DNA from: Flavobacterium restrictum
GTDB taxonomy: Bacteria > Bacteroidota > Bacteroidia > Flavobacteriales > Flavobacteriaceae
Assembly: GCF_007097245.1 (NCBI RefSeq)
Contig: NZ_VJZT01000008.1
Location: 101,599 to 165,598, forward strand
DNA: 64,000 nt
Direction: 5' to 3'
Below, piece by piece: positions 24,690-33,128 of the stretch (the stretch's first letter is position 1; each line of letters opens with the position of its first letter). Made by a program: the position numbers and the translations under genes. Under the pieces are notes generated by a model, which was not told the origin of the DNA, made no database searches, and saw only the letters and a list, made by a program, of their open reading frames with translations.

Positions 24690-25923
24690 CCCAACTATTG
24701 TCGCCACCTGTTATGCCGTAAATCCGTATAAAGGTTCCGAAGACGGAATGGGATGGAATTTTGTGTATCAAATTGCTCGTTTCAATACTGTTTTTGCTAT
24801 TACTAGAGAAAACAACCAAGAAGCGATAGAAAAATACATGCGTCACAATCCAGATCCTGTTTATGACAACATCACTTTTTTGTATTTTGACTTGCCTTAT
24901 TGGATGCGTTTCTGGAAAAAAGGAGGGCGTGGCGCAATGCTCTATTATTATATGTGGCAAAAAGGAATTGTAAAATTCATACAAAACAAAAAATTGATTT
25001 TTGATATTGCACACAATGTTAATTTTCACAACGATTGGACGCCTAGTTTTTTATATCAATTAAAAAAACCAATGGTTTGGGGCCCCGTGGGACACCATCC
25101 TGCTATTCCCAAAACGTATTTACAATTAGCGACCACTACGTTCAAACTTAAAGACAAAGCCACTTGGTACATCAAAAAAGCATTCTGGAAATGGTCGCCT
25201 GCATTGCATAAAACCATAAAAAACGCTAGTCATATTTGGTGTATGAATACAGGAGTTCCTGAAGTTTTAAAACTAGAAAATGACTCTTTTTCGGTGTTTC
25301 CATCAGTTGCTTCAGAGGATTTTTATACGGATATAATTCCAAAAAAAGCTCATTTTAACCTTATTAGCGTCGGTCGTTTTGTACCACTCAAAGGTTTTGA
25401 TTTAAGCTTGCATGCTTTCGCTGCTTTTATTAATTCGCTTACGATTTCCGAAAAAAAAGCCTGCCACCTAACACTCGTAGGATCTGGAAATGAGATAGGG
25501 TTGTACCGCACTATTATTGCTCAAAATGAAATGGAATCCTATGTAACCATAATAGAATGGATTGACCGAGCCGAGCTAATGAAACTTTACGAACAGTCAG
25601 CTATTTTCCTGTTTCCATCCCACGAAGGCGCTGGCATGGTTGTCGCCGAAGCATTGTCATTCGGTTTGCCCGTTATTTGTTTGGACAACCAAGGTCCAGG
25701 ACAATATATTGATGAAAACTGCGGTTTTGCCATTCCAGAAGCTCCCTATATGGAAACCATTTTAGGTCTAAAAACCGCTATTCAAAAATTATACTCAAGC
25801 CCCAATTTGTTGTATCAAATGAGTGGTAATGCTCGAAAAAAATACCAAGAACGCTTTACTTGGAACAGTCGAGGCGAATATTTACAAACCATTTATAATC
25901 AATTGCATCCATGCGAATCATAG
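24682..25923 (+). CDS. GT4-family glycosyltransferase
   Basis: 413 residues, GT-B fold. The N-terminal part begins TIVATCYAVNPYKGSEDGMGW, typical of a subgroup with a Gly-Ser-Glu loop. The second domain contains ISVGRFVPLKGFDLSLHAF and the EX7E motif in SHEGAGMVVAEALSFGLPVICLD. It should transfer a sugar to the growing lipid-linked unit; donor and linkage cannot be read. It overlaps the previous gene by 8 bp and the next by 13 bp. Confidence 0.88.
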   Translation: MSNPTIVATCYAVNPYKGSEDGMGWNFVYQIARFNTVFAITRENNQEAIEKYMRHNPDPVYDNITFLYFDLPYWMRFWKKGGRGAMLYYYMWQKGIVKFIQNKKLIFDIAHNVNFHNDWTPSFLYQLKKPMVWGPVGHHPAIPKTYLQLATTTFKLKDKATWYIKKAFWKWSPALHKTIKNASHIWCMNTGVPEVLKLENDSFSVFPSVASEDFYTDIIPKKAHFNLISVGRFVPLKGFDLSLHAFAAFINSLTISEKKACHLTLVGSGNEIGLYRTIIAQNEMESYVTIIEWIDRAELMKLYEQSAIFLFPSHEGAGMVVAEALSFGLPVICLDNQGPGQYIDENCGFAIPEAPYMETILGLKTAIQKLYSSPNLLYQMSGNARKKYQERFTWNSRGEYLQTIYNQLHPCES

Positions 25924-26981
25924 CCATACATTTATTAAACGATTACAGCGGCAGCCCAAAAGTATTAATGCAATTGCTCAACGGCTGGTGCAAAAAAAAC
26001 ATCGAAACCCACTTGTACACCTGCGGTGGAAGAGACGGATTCTTGTCTGGGGTTGAAAAAGTAAAAACACATTTTTTTTGGTATCGCTTTGCCAAGAATC
26101 CGTTGTTGCGACTTCTTTTTTTGATGACAAGCCAATTTATTTTGACCATTCAATTACTGATTAAATTACAAAAAAATGATATTGTTTACATCAACACGGT
26201 ACTGCCCTTTGGAGCTGCAATCGCAGGAAAAATAAGAGGTTGCAAGGTAATGTATCACATTCATGAAACCACTATGAAACCCAAAATCTTAAAACTATTC
26301 CTTTTTGGGATTGTCAAGATAACCGCTACAGAGGTGGTGTATGTTTCTTATTTTCTAGCCAATAAAGAACCCTTAAATGTTCGAAAAAATGTCATTTATA
26401 ACGTCTTGGAAAGTCAGTTTATGCAACAAGCGCAATTGAATTTAAAATCAGAAAAGAAATCAAAAATTGTCTTGATGATTTGTTCCTTAAAAGCCTATAA
26501 AGGAGTTCATGAGTTTTTGAAATTAGCCCAAATAAATCCACAATTCACCTTTAAATTGGTGGTCAACGCTTCGCAAAATCAAATCGAGGACTATTTTATA
26601 AAAGATACAATTCCAAGTAATTTAATTATTTATCCAACCCAGAAAGACACCCATAATTTTTATAAAGAAGCCAGTGTGGTCTTGAACTTGTCGGATACAA
26701 ACTTGTGGGTAGAAACTTTTGGTTTAACCGTACTTGAAGCCATGGCGTATGGTTTACCCACCATAGTTCCTCCAGTTGGTGGCGTTGTAGAACTGGTTAA
26801 AGAAGGCAAAAATGGCTTTTTGATTGATAGCAAAAATAGCGTGCTACTATCAAAAAAAATCAACGAATTGTTTCAAAATTCAGTTTTATACCATGAAATG
26901 AGTAAAACAGCATTGGAGTACAGTAAATTCTTTTGTGAAGACTATTTCGAAAACGAATCCACCCGAATTCTTTCCAATTAA
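25911..26981 (+). CDS. GT4-family glycosyltransferase
   Basis: 356 residues. The start region (IIAIHLLNDYSGSPKVLMQLL) shows the donor/acceptor Gly-Ser-Pro loop common in GT4 enzymes of exopolysaccharide loci. The C-terminal domain has the EX7E-type motif in LWVETFGLTVLEAMAYGLPTIVPPVGGVVELV. It begins inside the preceding gene (13-bp overlap), so it is translated from the same message. It closes this run of genes: a TTTTCCA-type hairpin follows 5 bp after the stop. Confidence 0.87.
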   Translation: MRIIAIHLLNDYSGSPKVLMQLLNGWCKKNIETHLYTCGGRDGFLSGVEKVKTHFFWYRFAKNPLLRLLFLMTSQFILTIQLLIKLQKNDIVYINTVLPFGAAIAGKIRGCKVMYHIHETTMKPKILKLFLFGIVKITATEVVYVSYFLANKEPLNVRKNVIYNVLESQFMQQAQLNLKSEKKSKIVLMICSLKAYKGVHEFLKLAQINPQFTFKLVVNASQNQIEDYFIKDTIPSNLIIYPTQKDTHNFYKEASVVLNLSDTNLWVETFGLTVLEAMAYGLPTIVPPVGGVVELVKEGKNGFLIDSKNSVLLSKKINELFQNSVLYHEMSKTALEYSKFFCEDYFENESTRILSN

Positions 26982-26986
26982 TATTA

Positions 26987-27006
26987 TTTTTCCATATAGT
27001 GGAAAA
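26987..27006. promoter_or_regulatory. TTTTTCCA-type hairpin (TTTTCCA-N5-TGGAAAA)
   Basis: The 7-bp arms TTTTCCA and TGGAAAA flank the loop TATAG between two glycosyltransferase genes. It is the third member of the hairpin family of this locus (others at 14401-14425 and 21521-21541). Confidence 0.45.
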
Positions 27007-27101
27007 TAAAATCGTGTTTTAAATTATTAAAACTTTAAAAATCAGTACTTTAAAAAAACAGTATGATTTTTGGCATAAGACAATCAAACGATTCAATAAA
27101 A

Positions 27102-28313
27102 ATGCAAAAAAATAAAATAGCCATTATTGGCACCGTAGGATTACCCGCAAAATATGGCGGATTCGAAACACTTGCAGCGCATTTAGTAACGCAGCTGTCC
27201 AGCAAATACAACTTTACAGTGTATTGTTCCAAAAAAAAGTATACCAAACAAGAACGAATTCAAACGTATAAAGGAGCGAAATTAAAATACATTCCGCTCG
27301 AGGCCAATGGTATCCAAAGCATTCCGTATGACACCATTGCCATACTTCATGCGGTATTTACATCGGATGTCTTGTTGATTTTGGGCGTTGCTGGCGCTTG
27401 GATATTGCCATTTGTACGCTTGTTTACCAATAAAAAAATCATCATTTCGATAGATGGAATCGAATGGAAAAGGGACAAATGGTCAACTCTCGCCAAACTA
27501 TATTTGTGGTGGGCCGAAAAAATGGCCGTTCGCTATTCGCACATTGACATTTCCGATAATGAGTCCATTCAGGATTATACTGCGCTGCGGTATCAAACCA
27601 TTAGCAGGGTAATTGAGTATGGTGCAGACCACACTTTGATGGTAAAACCAACGCTAGAAGATGTTCAAAAATATCCTTTTTTACAAGAAGAGTATGCTGT
27701 AAAAGTATGCCGCATCGAACCCGAAAACAATGTTCATCTTGTGCTGGAAGCTTTCAAAATGGAGCAAAAAACTAATTTAGTCCTTGTTGGCAATTGGAAC
27801 AACAGTGCCTATGGCAAAGCACTGAAAAAGCAGTATGAAAATTGCAACAACATTTCGCTATTTGACCCCATTAACAATCAAAGAGAAATTGATTTGATAC
27901 GTGGAAATGCAAGTTTGTACATTCATGGCCATTCGGCTGGGGGAACCAATCCGTCATTGGTAGAAGCCATGTATTTACAATTACCTGTTTTGTCCTTTAA
28001 GGTTTCGTATAACATTACAACTACCGAAAATAAAGCACTTTATTTCTCAAGTTCCGAGGAATTAATCGGCCAATTAAATACCCTTTCGAAAACCAAATTA
28101 AAGCAATTGGGCACCGATATGAAAGCCATCGCCAACCGAAGATATACTTGGAACACCATTGCAAAACAATACGATTATTTAATCCAAGAAGCTCTAATTT
28201 CCGAAGAGAAAAGCAGTGTATTTTCAAAAATTCAAAAACTAGATCCTCTTTTTTTACAAGAATTTCAATTGTCACATTTACAAAACAATACTTTTTTTTA
28301 CGAAAACAGTTAA
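27102..28313 (+). CDS. Glycosyltransferase with N-terminal DUF1972 domain
   Basis: 403 residues from the ATG at 27102; an ATG at 27063 would add 13 residues ahead of the first strand. The opening IAIIGTVGLPAKYGGFETLA is the DUF1972 signature of glycosyltransferases related to rhamnosyl- or GlcNAc-transferases of exopolysaccharide loci. The C-terminal domain has the EX7E-like region with HSAGGTNPSLVEAMYLQLPVLSF. It probably acts early in assembly of the repeat unit. It lies 3 bp upstream of the WecA/MraY-type gene, which should supply its lipid-linked acceptor. Confidence 0.85.
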   Translation: MQKNKIAIIGTVGLPAKYGGFETLAAHLVTQLSSKYNFTVYCSKKKYTKQERIQTYKGAKLKYIPLEANGIQSIPYDTIAILHAVFTSDVLLILGVAGAWILPFVRLFTNKKIIISIDGIEWKRDKWSTLAKLYLWWAEKMAVRYSHIDISDNESIQDYTALRYQTISRVIEYGADHTLMVKPTLEDVQKYPFLQEEYAVKVCRIEPENNVHLVLEAFKMEQKTNLVLVGNWNNSAYGKALKKQYENCNNISLFDPINNQREIDLIRGNASLYIHGHSAGGTNPSLVEAMYLQLPVLSFKVSYNITTTENKALYFSSSEELIGQLNTLSKTKLKQLGTDMKAIANRRYTWNTIAKQYDYLIQEALISEEKSSVFSKIQKLDPLFLQEFQLSHLQNNTFFYENS

Positions 28314-28316
28314 CAA

Positions 28317-29396
28317 ATGAAAACACTTATAACTTTGCTCTCCTTTGGGACATTGTCCTTCTTATTAACGGTGGTCTTCATACCACTATTAAAACGAATT
28401 GCCATACAAATCAATTTGGTAGACAAGCCCAATTATAGAAAAATCCATACCAATACCGTTCCTCTTATTGGCGGATTAGCCATTGCATCAGCAGCAATTA
28501 TTGTAGTATTTATATCCGGGAACTTGTTGCCCATACTACAAGAATATGCCACGATACTTACCGCTGGTTTTATCTTACTCATTGTAGGCGCCATAGATGA
28601 CAAAAATGATATTAGTGCCAAATACAAACTTGTAATCCAAATGCTTTTGGCATTAATAATTGCGTTATCAGAAAATCGAATTACCTCTCTTTACGGTCTT
28701 TTTGGCGTGTATGACATTGCCGTTTGGGTGCAATATGTGCTTACAATAGTAGTGATTACAGGTGTTGTAAATGCGTTTAACTTAATGGATGGCGTCGATG
28801 GATTAGTGGGAGGATTATCCGTATTGGGTTTTTGCCTGTTTTTACTAACGGCCATTTATTTTAATGATTATTTTTTAGGGTTTTTGAGCGTGATTTTTAT
28901 TGGAGCGACAATTGGATTTTTAAAATATAATTTATCCTCCAAAAAAATATTTATGGGCGATTCCGGTTCGCTTTTTTTGGGATTTATTTTGGTAACCATT
29001 GGCATTCATTTTATGAAAAAACAAACTATAACCCACAATTACGAGTATGCTTATGGTTTTTTGCTTCTAATAACCTTCTTTTCTATTCCGGTTCTAGACT
29101 CAATTCGGGTGTATTTGGGACGCATCAAAGAGGGAGATTCTCCTTTTAAAGCAGACAAATCTCACTTGCATCATTTGCTTTTGCGTATTGGTTTAACACA
29201 TAAAAAAGTAGCGTTAACGGTAATCACTTTTTGCTTACTATTGTTTTTTATTGGTTTTGGTTTAGTAACTTATTTTTCGACCACTTTAATCATTTTGGTA
29301 ACTTTTCTTGTGTTTTGGACAATTATCAAAATACTGTTTATGATAGCTAATTTACAAGAATGGAAAGGGACACTCAAAAAATTAGAACAACGTTAA
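28317..29396 (+). CDS. Undecaprenyl-phosphate sugar-1-phosphate transferase (WecA/MraY family)
   Basis: 359 residues with about ten membrane segments. Diagnostic cytoplasmic-loop motifs of the polyprenyl-phosphate N-acetylhexosamine-1-phosphate transferase family are present: VDKPNYRKIHTNTVPLIGG, the acidic IVGAIDDKNDISAKYKL, NAFNLMDGVDGLVGGLS, GFLKYN and MGDSGSLFLGF, and the later histidine motif KSHLHHLLLRIG. The enzyme starts each repeat unit by moving a sugar-1-phosphate onto undecaprenyl phosphate. It is the last gene of the polysaccharide locus; a 203-bp gap follows. It could also serve O-antigen or other glycans of the cell. Confidence 0.92.
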   Translation: MKTLITLLSFGTLSFLLTVVFIPLLKRIAIQINLVDKPNYRKIHTNTVPLIGGLAIASAAIIVVFISGNLLPILQEYATILTAGFILLIVGAIDDKNDISAKYKLVIQMLLALIIALSENRITSLYGLFGVYDIAVWVQYVLTIVVITGVVNAFNLMDGVDGLVGGLSVLGFCLFLLTAIYFNDYFLGFLSVIFIGATIGFLKYNLSSKKIFMGDSGSLFLGFILVTIGIHFMKKQTITHNYEYAYGFLLLITFFSIPVLDSIRVYLGRIKEGDSPFKADKSHLHHLLLRIGLTHKKVALTVITFCLLLFFIGFGLVTYFSTTLIILVTFLVFWTIIKILFMIANLQEWKGTLKKLEQR

Positions 29397-29599
29397 TTAT
29401 TTTAAAAAATTGATTTTCAGTGTATTAATAACAAAAAGGAATTCATTTCATAAAATTAATTAGTTAAAAAAGAGTTTTTTTGTCATTTGTTTTTTTTCAA
29501 AACTAAAAAAATAGCCAAGTAACTGTAAGTCCCAAAATTGATTCTTGGTTTAAAAGGCAATCCTTTTGTATATTTGCATTTATCAAATCTAAACCACGC
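29397..29599. other. AT-rich gap ending the polysaccharide locus
   Basis: 203 bp with no open frame, no clear hairpin terminator and no RNA gene that I can recognise. Its last 60 bp hold the promoter of the next gene. Confidence 0.5.
29545..29576 (+). promoter_or_regulatory. Promoter of the HNH-like/HTH gene
   Basis: TTGG at 29545-29548 and, 20 bp later, TATATTTG at 29569-29576, an exact TAnnTTTG. The ATG follows 23 bases downstream. Confidence 0.6.
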
Positions 29600-30178
29600 A
29601 TGATTCGATTATATCCAAACGAACAAGTAAAGGAATTCAAAGTACATGAATCCCTAAAATTCCGTTACGCAATTACAAGTCACGGCCGATTAATTAGTTT
29701 TAAAGAAACCATCACCAATGGGAGGCTCCTTAATGGCGGGTTGCTAGATGGCTATAGAATTTTTAGGTATAAAGTGACAATGGACACCAAAATTGCAAAT
29801 AAACATCACTTTTTTTACAAACTAATTGCCGAAGCTTTTTTGCCTAAAACCTCCGAAGACCAACAATACGTCCTGCATTTAGATTATGTGCGCGACAATG
29901 ATACTTTGCGCAATCTAAAATGGGCAACTCGAGAGGAAATGCTGGAACACGGCAAAAAAAGTCCGCACGTTATCCAAGCCAAAAAAGATTTATTAGCGTT
30001 CAATCACAAATCCGATGGTAAAAAATTGACCATTACCAAAGTGATGTTGATCAAAAAACTACTCCAAAATCCAGACCGAAAAACACGTTTGAAGATGATT
30101 GCCAAACAATTTGGCGTTAGCGAAATGCAAATTAGACGCATCCAATCTGGAGAAAATTGGGGGTATGTAAAAATATAA
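29600..30178 (+). CDS. HNH-endonuclease-like protein with C-terminal helix-turn-helix
   Basis: 192 residues. The N-terminal part resembles NUMOD4-type segments of HNH homing-type nucleases (SHGRLISFKETITNGRLLNG), and residues about 95-118 (YVLHLDYVRDNDTLRNLKWATREE) look like an HNH_3 core, where HIDGNxxNNxxxNLRWVT is expected. Only the first His and the Asn/Leu/Trp frame are kept, so the nuclease is probably inactive. The C-terminus (RKTRLKMIAKQFGVSEMQIRRIQSGENW) is a helix-turn-helix. It is more likely a DNA-binding regulator derived from such a nuclease. It has its own promoter and stands alone between the polysaccharide locus and the mmcQ-like gene. Related proteins are, as I recall, common in Flavobacteria. 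Confidence 0.6.
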   Translation: MIRLYPNEQVKEFKVHESLKFRYAITSHGRLISFKETITNGRLLNGGLLDGYRIFRYKVTMDTKIANKHHFFYKLIAEAFLPKTSEDQQYVLHLDYVRDNDTLRNLKWATREEMLEHGKKSPHVIQAKKDLLAFNHKSDGKKLTITKVMLIKKLLQNPDRKTRLKMIAKQFGVSEMQIRRIQSGENWGYVKI

Positions 30179-30189
30179 TTCGGATTAAT

Positions 30190-30552
30190 TTACCCCTTAA
30201 TTTCGCCTTGTATTTTCTTGGACAAACTGCTTACAACCAAATCGTAGGAATGATTTATCAACTCTTTGAGCAGCAAATCTGGAACATCTTGATTAACGGC
30301 AAGGGTATTCCAATGGACTTTACTCATGTGAAAACCAGGTTTTATCCCCTCGTATTCGGCTCGTAATTCCTGTGCTCGTTCTGGATTGCATTTCAAATTG
30401 AGTGATGGCGTGCCTTTTTCCCATTGCAATAAGGACGATAGGGCAAACATTTTTCCGCCTACTTTAAAAACCAAAGTCTCTTCATCAAAAGGAAAATGTT
30501 CCGTAACGCCTTTTTTCGAAAGGCAAAATTCATAATAGGTTTCTAGGTTCAT
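30190..30552 (-). CDS. MmcQ/YjbR family protein
   Basis: 120 residues, the usual length. The opening YYEFCLSKKGVTEHFPFDEETLVFKVGGKMFALSSL is the MmcQ/YjbR signature, and the C-terminal HMSKVHWNTLAVNQDVPDLLLKELINHSYDLV continues the family's double-wing fold. Such proteins were proposed to bind DNA by structural similarity; the real function is unknown. It is convergent with the HNH-like gene (11 bp apart). Confidence 0.9.
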   Translation of the reverse strand: MNLETYYEFCLSKKGVTEHFPFDEETLVFKVGGKMFALSSLLQWEKGTPSLNLKCNPERAQELRAEYEGIKPGFHMSKVHWNTLAVNQDVPDLLLKELINHSYDLVVSSLSKKIQGEIKG

Positions 30553-30620
30553 TAGATTTTAGATTGAAGATTAACGATTTTAGATTGCGGATTTAACCAC
30601 AAATAAAAGTGACTGCGAAG

Positions 30621-30663
30621 ATTTAAGAGTGTGTTTTCAAATCAAAAATCAGCACTCTTAAAT
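30621..30663. terminator. Inverted repeat over the end of the cyclase gene
   Basis: Perfect 11-bp arms ATTTAAGAGTG (30621-30631) and CACTCTTAAAT (30653-30663) enclose 21 bases; the right arm contains the cyclase stop codon. The next 30 bases upstream of it hold two copies of GATTTTAGATTG. It is probably a 3'-end hairpin of the reverse-strand cyclase gene, although no T-run is obvious. Confidence 0.4.
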
Positions 30664-31419
30664 CAGCATTCTTAAATTATATAATAAGGGTTTGCTTGGA
30701 CTCGCATCATTCTCAAACGAAGCGATTTGCAAATTCAATACATAACTGCCGTCGAGAATGGTATTTGCTACAAAAATCATTTCGGTAATCGTGCAATCCA
30801 ATCGCGCATCGTCATTAAGATTTTCGATATTTTTTACGTTCCAAAACGCTTTGTGCACCAATAATTTCCCTTCATCGCGCTCTTTATCTACACTAGGCAA
30901 ATCGATTAACAAATGCTGAATTCCCATTTCTCGAATAAATAGCGCCGCATCTTCAGATAAATAGGGTGGATTAGTATTCGAATATTTTAAGGTTTTTTTT
31001 TCGTCTAAATTGGGTAATGTTCTAATGATTATGGCTTCGGGAGTTGTTCCGTTCAAAGCTTTTTCAACTTGATTTTTGGTAATTACAAAATCATCTTCGT
31101 GCTTTTCGGGTGAAATAGAAATCAATTCTGCTAGAAAGAAAAACTGTTTCAAACATTGATTGATACTGTAAAATTCTCGTGTAATATGCCCCAAACATTC
31201 GGTGTGAGTTCCGTGTCCGTGCGGATTGAAGATGATATTGTTGAAATTTGTCGAAGCTCCTTTTGAAACTTTACCAATCCATTCCCCAAAAACAACAGGT
31301 TCAATTACTGGTTTTTCAAGGTACCAAGCAATGGGGTTTTGGTCGGAATTAGTCAACGGAATCGAAATATCAATGGGTTTTGAAAAGTCGATTTCGAAAT
31401 TGTTTATTGTTGCTTTCAT
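30658..31419 (-). CDS. Cyclase family protein (kynurenine-formamidase-like)
   Basis: 253 residues from the ATG at 31419 (MKATINNFEIDFSKPIDISIPL); a longer reading with 12 more codons runs into the repeat element and encodes repeat-derived residues (RKPLRSLRLK), so I reject it. The metal-binding motif of the cyclase/KynB family is present as NPHGHGTHTECLGH (HxGTHxD-like, with Glu in place of the usual Asp), plus the later DLPSVD. The family includes arylformamidases that hydrolyse N-formylkynurenine, but many members act on other substrates. The neighbourhood gives no tryptophan-pathway context. The mobile-like repeat unit begins only 6 bp upstream of the ATG, so its native promoter may have been separated. 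Confidence 0.83.
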   Translation of the reverse strand: MKATINNFEIDFSKPIDISIPLTNSDQNPIAWYLEKPVIEPVVFGEWIGKVSKGASTNFNNIIFNPHGHGTHTECLGHITREFYSINQCLKQFFFLAELISISPEKHEDDFVITKNQVEKALNGTTPEAIIIRTLPNLDEKKTLKYSNTNPPYLSEDAALFIREMGIQHLLIDLPSVDKERDEGKLLVHKAFWNVKNIENLNDDARLDCTITEMIFVANTILDGSYVLNLQIASFENDASPSKPLLYNLRMLI

Positions 31420-31424
31420 AGTTT

Positions 31425-31957
31425 TTAACCGCAAAGAGCGCAAAGGTTTACGCAAAGGATTTTATAATTTTATACTTCTATGGTATTTGAGCGCAAAAGA
31501 TTACGCAAAGTTTGCAAATAAATTGTTTGTCTAAAGATTATTTACCACTCTTCTAATTCCATTTTTAATCAAAACTACATTGAAGTTTATTAGTAATCCT
31601 AGCTTACAATCCGTTAATTTTAAATATGTTAAAAGTTGTGCAAAATGAATATCATTCAACGCTTCAACAGATTTGATTTCTAAAATTAATTTATTTTCAA
31701 TAAGTATATCTATTCTATAACCAATATCTAATTTTACTTCTTCGTATACCAATGGTAATGCTTTTTGCTTTTGAACATCTAATCCAGATTTCTTTAATTC
31801 ATAGTATTAACATTCTTCATAGGCGCTTTCTAAAAGTCCTGGACCTAAATTTTGATGCACTTTCAACGCACAATCAAAAACAATTCTAGATAATTCATTT
31901 TCTGACATAATAAAACTTTGCGGACCTTGCGTAAACCTTTGCGAACCTTGCGGTTAA
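31425..31957. mobile_element. Unit with ~33-bp terminal inverted repeats around a GxxExxY gene
   Basis: The left end 31425-31457 and right end 31926-31957 are inverted copies of one sequence that begins TTAACCGCAA and contains CGCAAAGGTTTACGCAA, identical at 28 of 32 positions. A third, shorter copy in the left orientation lies at 31490-31520 (AGCGCAAAAGATTACGCAAAG). Between them lies only the GxxExxY reading frame. The unit fills exactly the space between the cyclase start and the hemW stop. It looks like a non-autonomous mobile or repeat-mediated unit; no transposase and no clear target duplication are visible. Confidence 0.55.
31531..31908 (-). pseudogene. GxxExxY family gene interrupted by a nonsense codon
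   Basis: Read from the ATG at 31908 the frame gives 33 residues ending LGPGLLESAYEEC (the GxxExxY motif itself), then TAA at 31809-31807, then continues in the same frame as YYELKKSGLDVQKQKALPLV and on to LGLLINFNVVLIKNGIRRVV. Together these make about 125 residues, the usual size of the family. The stop sits where relatives have Leu (TTA), so one T-to-A change explains it. GxxExxY proteins are small and of unknown function, and are related to PD-(D/E)XK-like nucleases by their later KxExKxV-like part (ILEIKSVEAL). Restart at the ATG at 31752 could yield a 73-residue fragment. Confidence 0.8.
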
Positions 31958-31958
31958 G

Positions 31959-33128
31959 TTATTCCAAATTTAGGCAAAAAAGGTCTGATGCAATTCCATC
32001 GGTCAAAAACTTTCCTTTCTTGGTGGGTTTTAAAATCTTCTCGATAGGATTCCATCCAAAAGTAGAATCACTCGAAGTGACGATTTCGAGTAACTCATCA
32101 TCCAGAAATTTTTGCGCCTGTTTTTGCAAATAAATCGAATACTCATTTCCAAATTCGGTTGCAATTCGTTCCAATGAAACACCCCAAATCGTTCGCAAAC
32201 CCGTCATAATATATTCGTTGTAACGGTCGGTTTTGGACAAAATTTCCGTTTCGCTGGGCAATTTATTTTCGTCTAATGATTTTAAATATAACGCATTATT
32301 TGAAATATTCCAACTACGGGAAACGCCATCATAACTGTGTGCCGATGGGCCAATGCCAAGGTATTTTTTGCCCAACCAATACGCCGAATTGTTCTTCGAA
32401 AAATAATTCTCTTTTCCAAAATTAGATAATTCGTAATGAATAAACCCTTTTGCTTCCAGCGTTTCTACCAAAATTTGAAATTGTTCTTGAGCAACATCAT
32501 CATTGGGTTTGGCAATTTTCCCAGTTTGAATAAGTTTGTTCAAAGCGGTTTTGGGTTCGACCGTCAAAGCGTAACTCGAAATGTGTGGTATCCCAAAAGA
32601 CAATGCGGTTTCAATGTTTTGTAACCACTTTTCGTTGCTCATTTTTGGAATTCCATATATCAAATCGAGCGAAATGTTGTCGAAATATTTGGTCGCTTCT
32701 TTCAGGCATTTTCTGGCCTCCGCCGAATTGTGAGCACGATTCATCATCACTAAATCATCCTCAAAAAAAGATTGAATTCCAATGCTTAATCGGTTGATTG
32801 GGCTTTTAGACAATGCTATAATTTTTTCTTCGGACAAATCATCAGGATTAGCTTCGAGTGTGATTTCGGGATTTTCTGCAACGGTATAGTTTTTATAAAT
32901 CACAGCAATCAAAAAGTCTAAAGCTGCAAGCTGCAATACCGATGGCGTTCCTCCTCCAAAATAAATCGTTTCTACGGCTTCGTTAGCAAACTCATTTTTA
33001 CGAATTTGTAATTCTTTGGCAATAGCCAAAACCATCTCGTCCTTCTTTTTCATCGAAGTCGAAAAATGAAAGTCGCAGTAATGACACGCCTGCTTGCAGA
33101 ATGGGATGTGAATGTAGATACCGCTCAT
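31959..33128 (-). CDS. hemW: HemW-type radical SAM protein (heme chaperone-like)
   Basis: 389 residues. The radical SAM cluster motif is C11KQAC15HYC18DF; the Phe after the last Cys is typical of HemW rather than of the true coproporphyrinogen dehydrogenase HemN, which has a fourth Cys. Next come the SAM-binding GGGTPS and the conserved [10 protein letters not shown] and RLSIGIQSF blocks. The C-terminal HemW domain is complete ([17 protein letters not shown]). HemW binds heme and is thought to insert it into target enzymes. It shares a 4-bp ATGA overlap with ruvC upstream, so the two are co-transcribed. Confidence 0.92.
   Translation of the reverse strand: MSGIYIHIPFCKQACHYCDFHFSTSMKKKDEMVLAIAKELQIRKNEFANEAVETIYFGGGTPSVLQLAALDFLIAVIYKNYTVAENPEITLEANPDDLSEEKIIALSKSPINRLSIGIQSFFEDDLVMMNRAHNSAEARKCLKEATKYFDNISLDLIYGIPKMSNEKWLQNIETALSFGIPHISSYALTVEPKTALNKLIQTGKIAKPNDDVAQEQFQILVETLEAKGFIHYELSNFGKENYFSKNNSAYWLGKKYLGIGPSAHSYDGVSRSWNISNNALYLKSLDENKLPSETEILSKTDRYNEYIMTGLRTIWGVSLERIATEFGNEYSIYLQKQAQKFLDDELLEIVTSSDSTFGWNPIEKILKPTKKGKFLTDGIASDLFCLNLE

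Noticed and set aside
14975..29396. Polysaccharide locus as a recently transferred island
   Set aside because: No integrase, tRNA or flanking repeat is seen, and base use resembles the housekeeping neighbours; exchange of single genes remains possible.
30157..30366. Forward frame of 69 codons opposite the MmcQ/YjbR gene
   Set aside because: Shadow of the reverse-strand gene and overlaps the end of the HNH-like gene.
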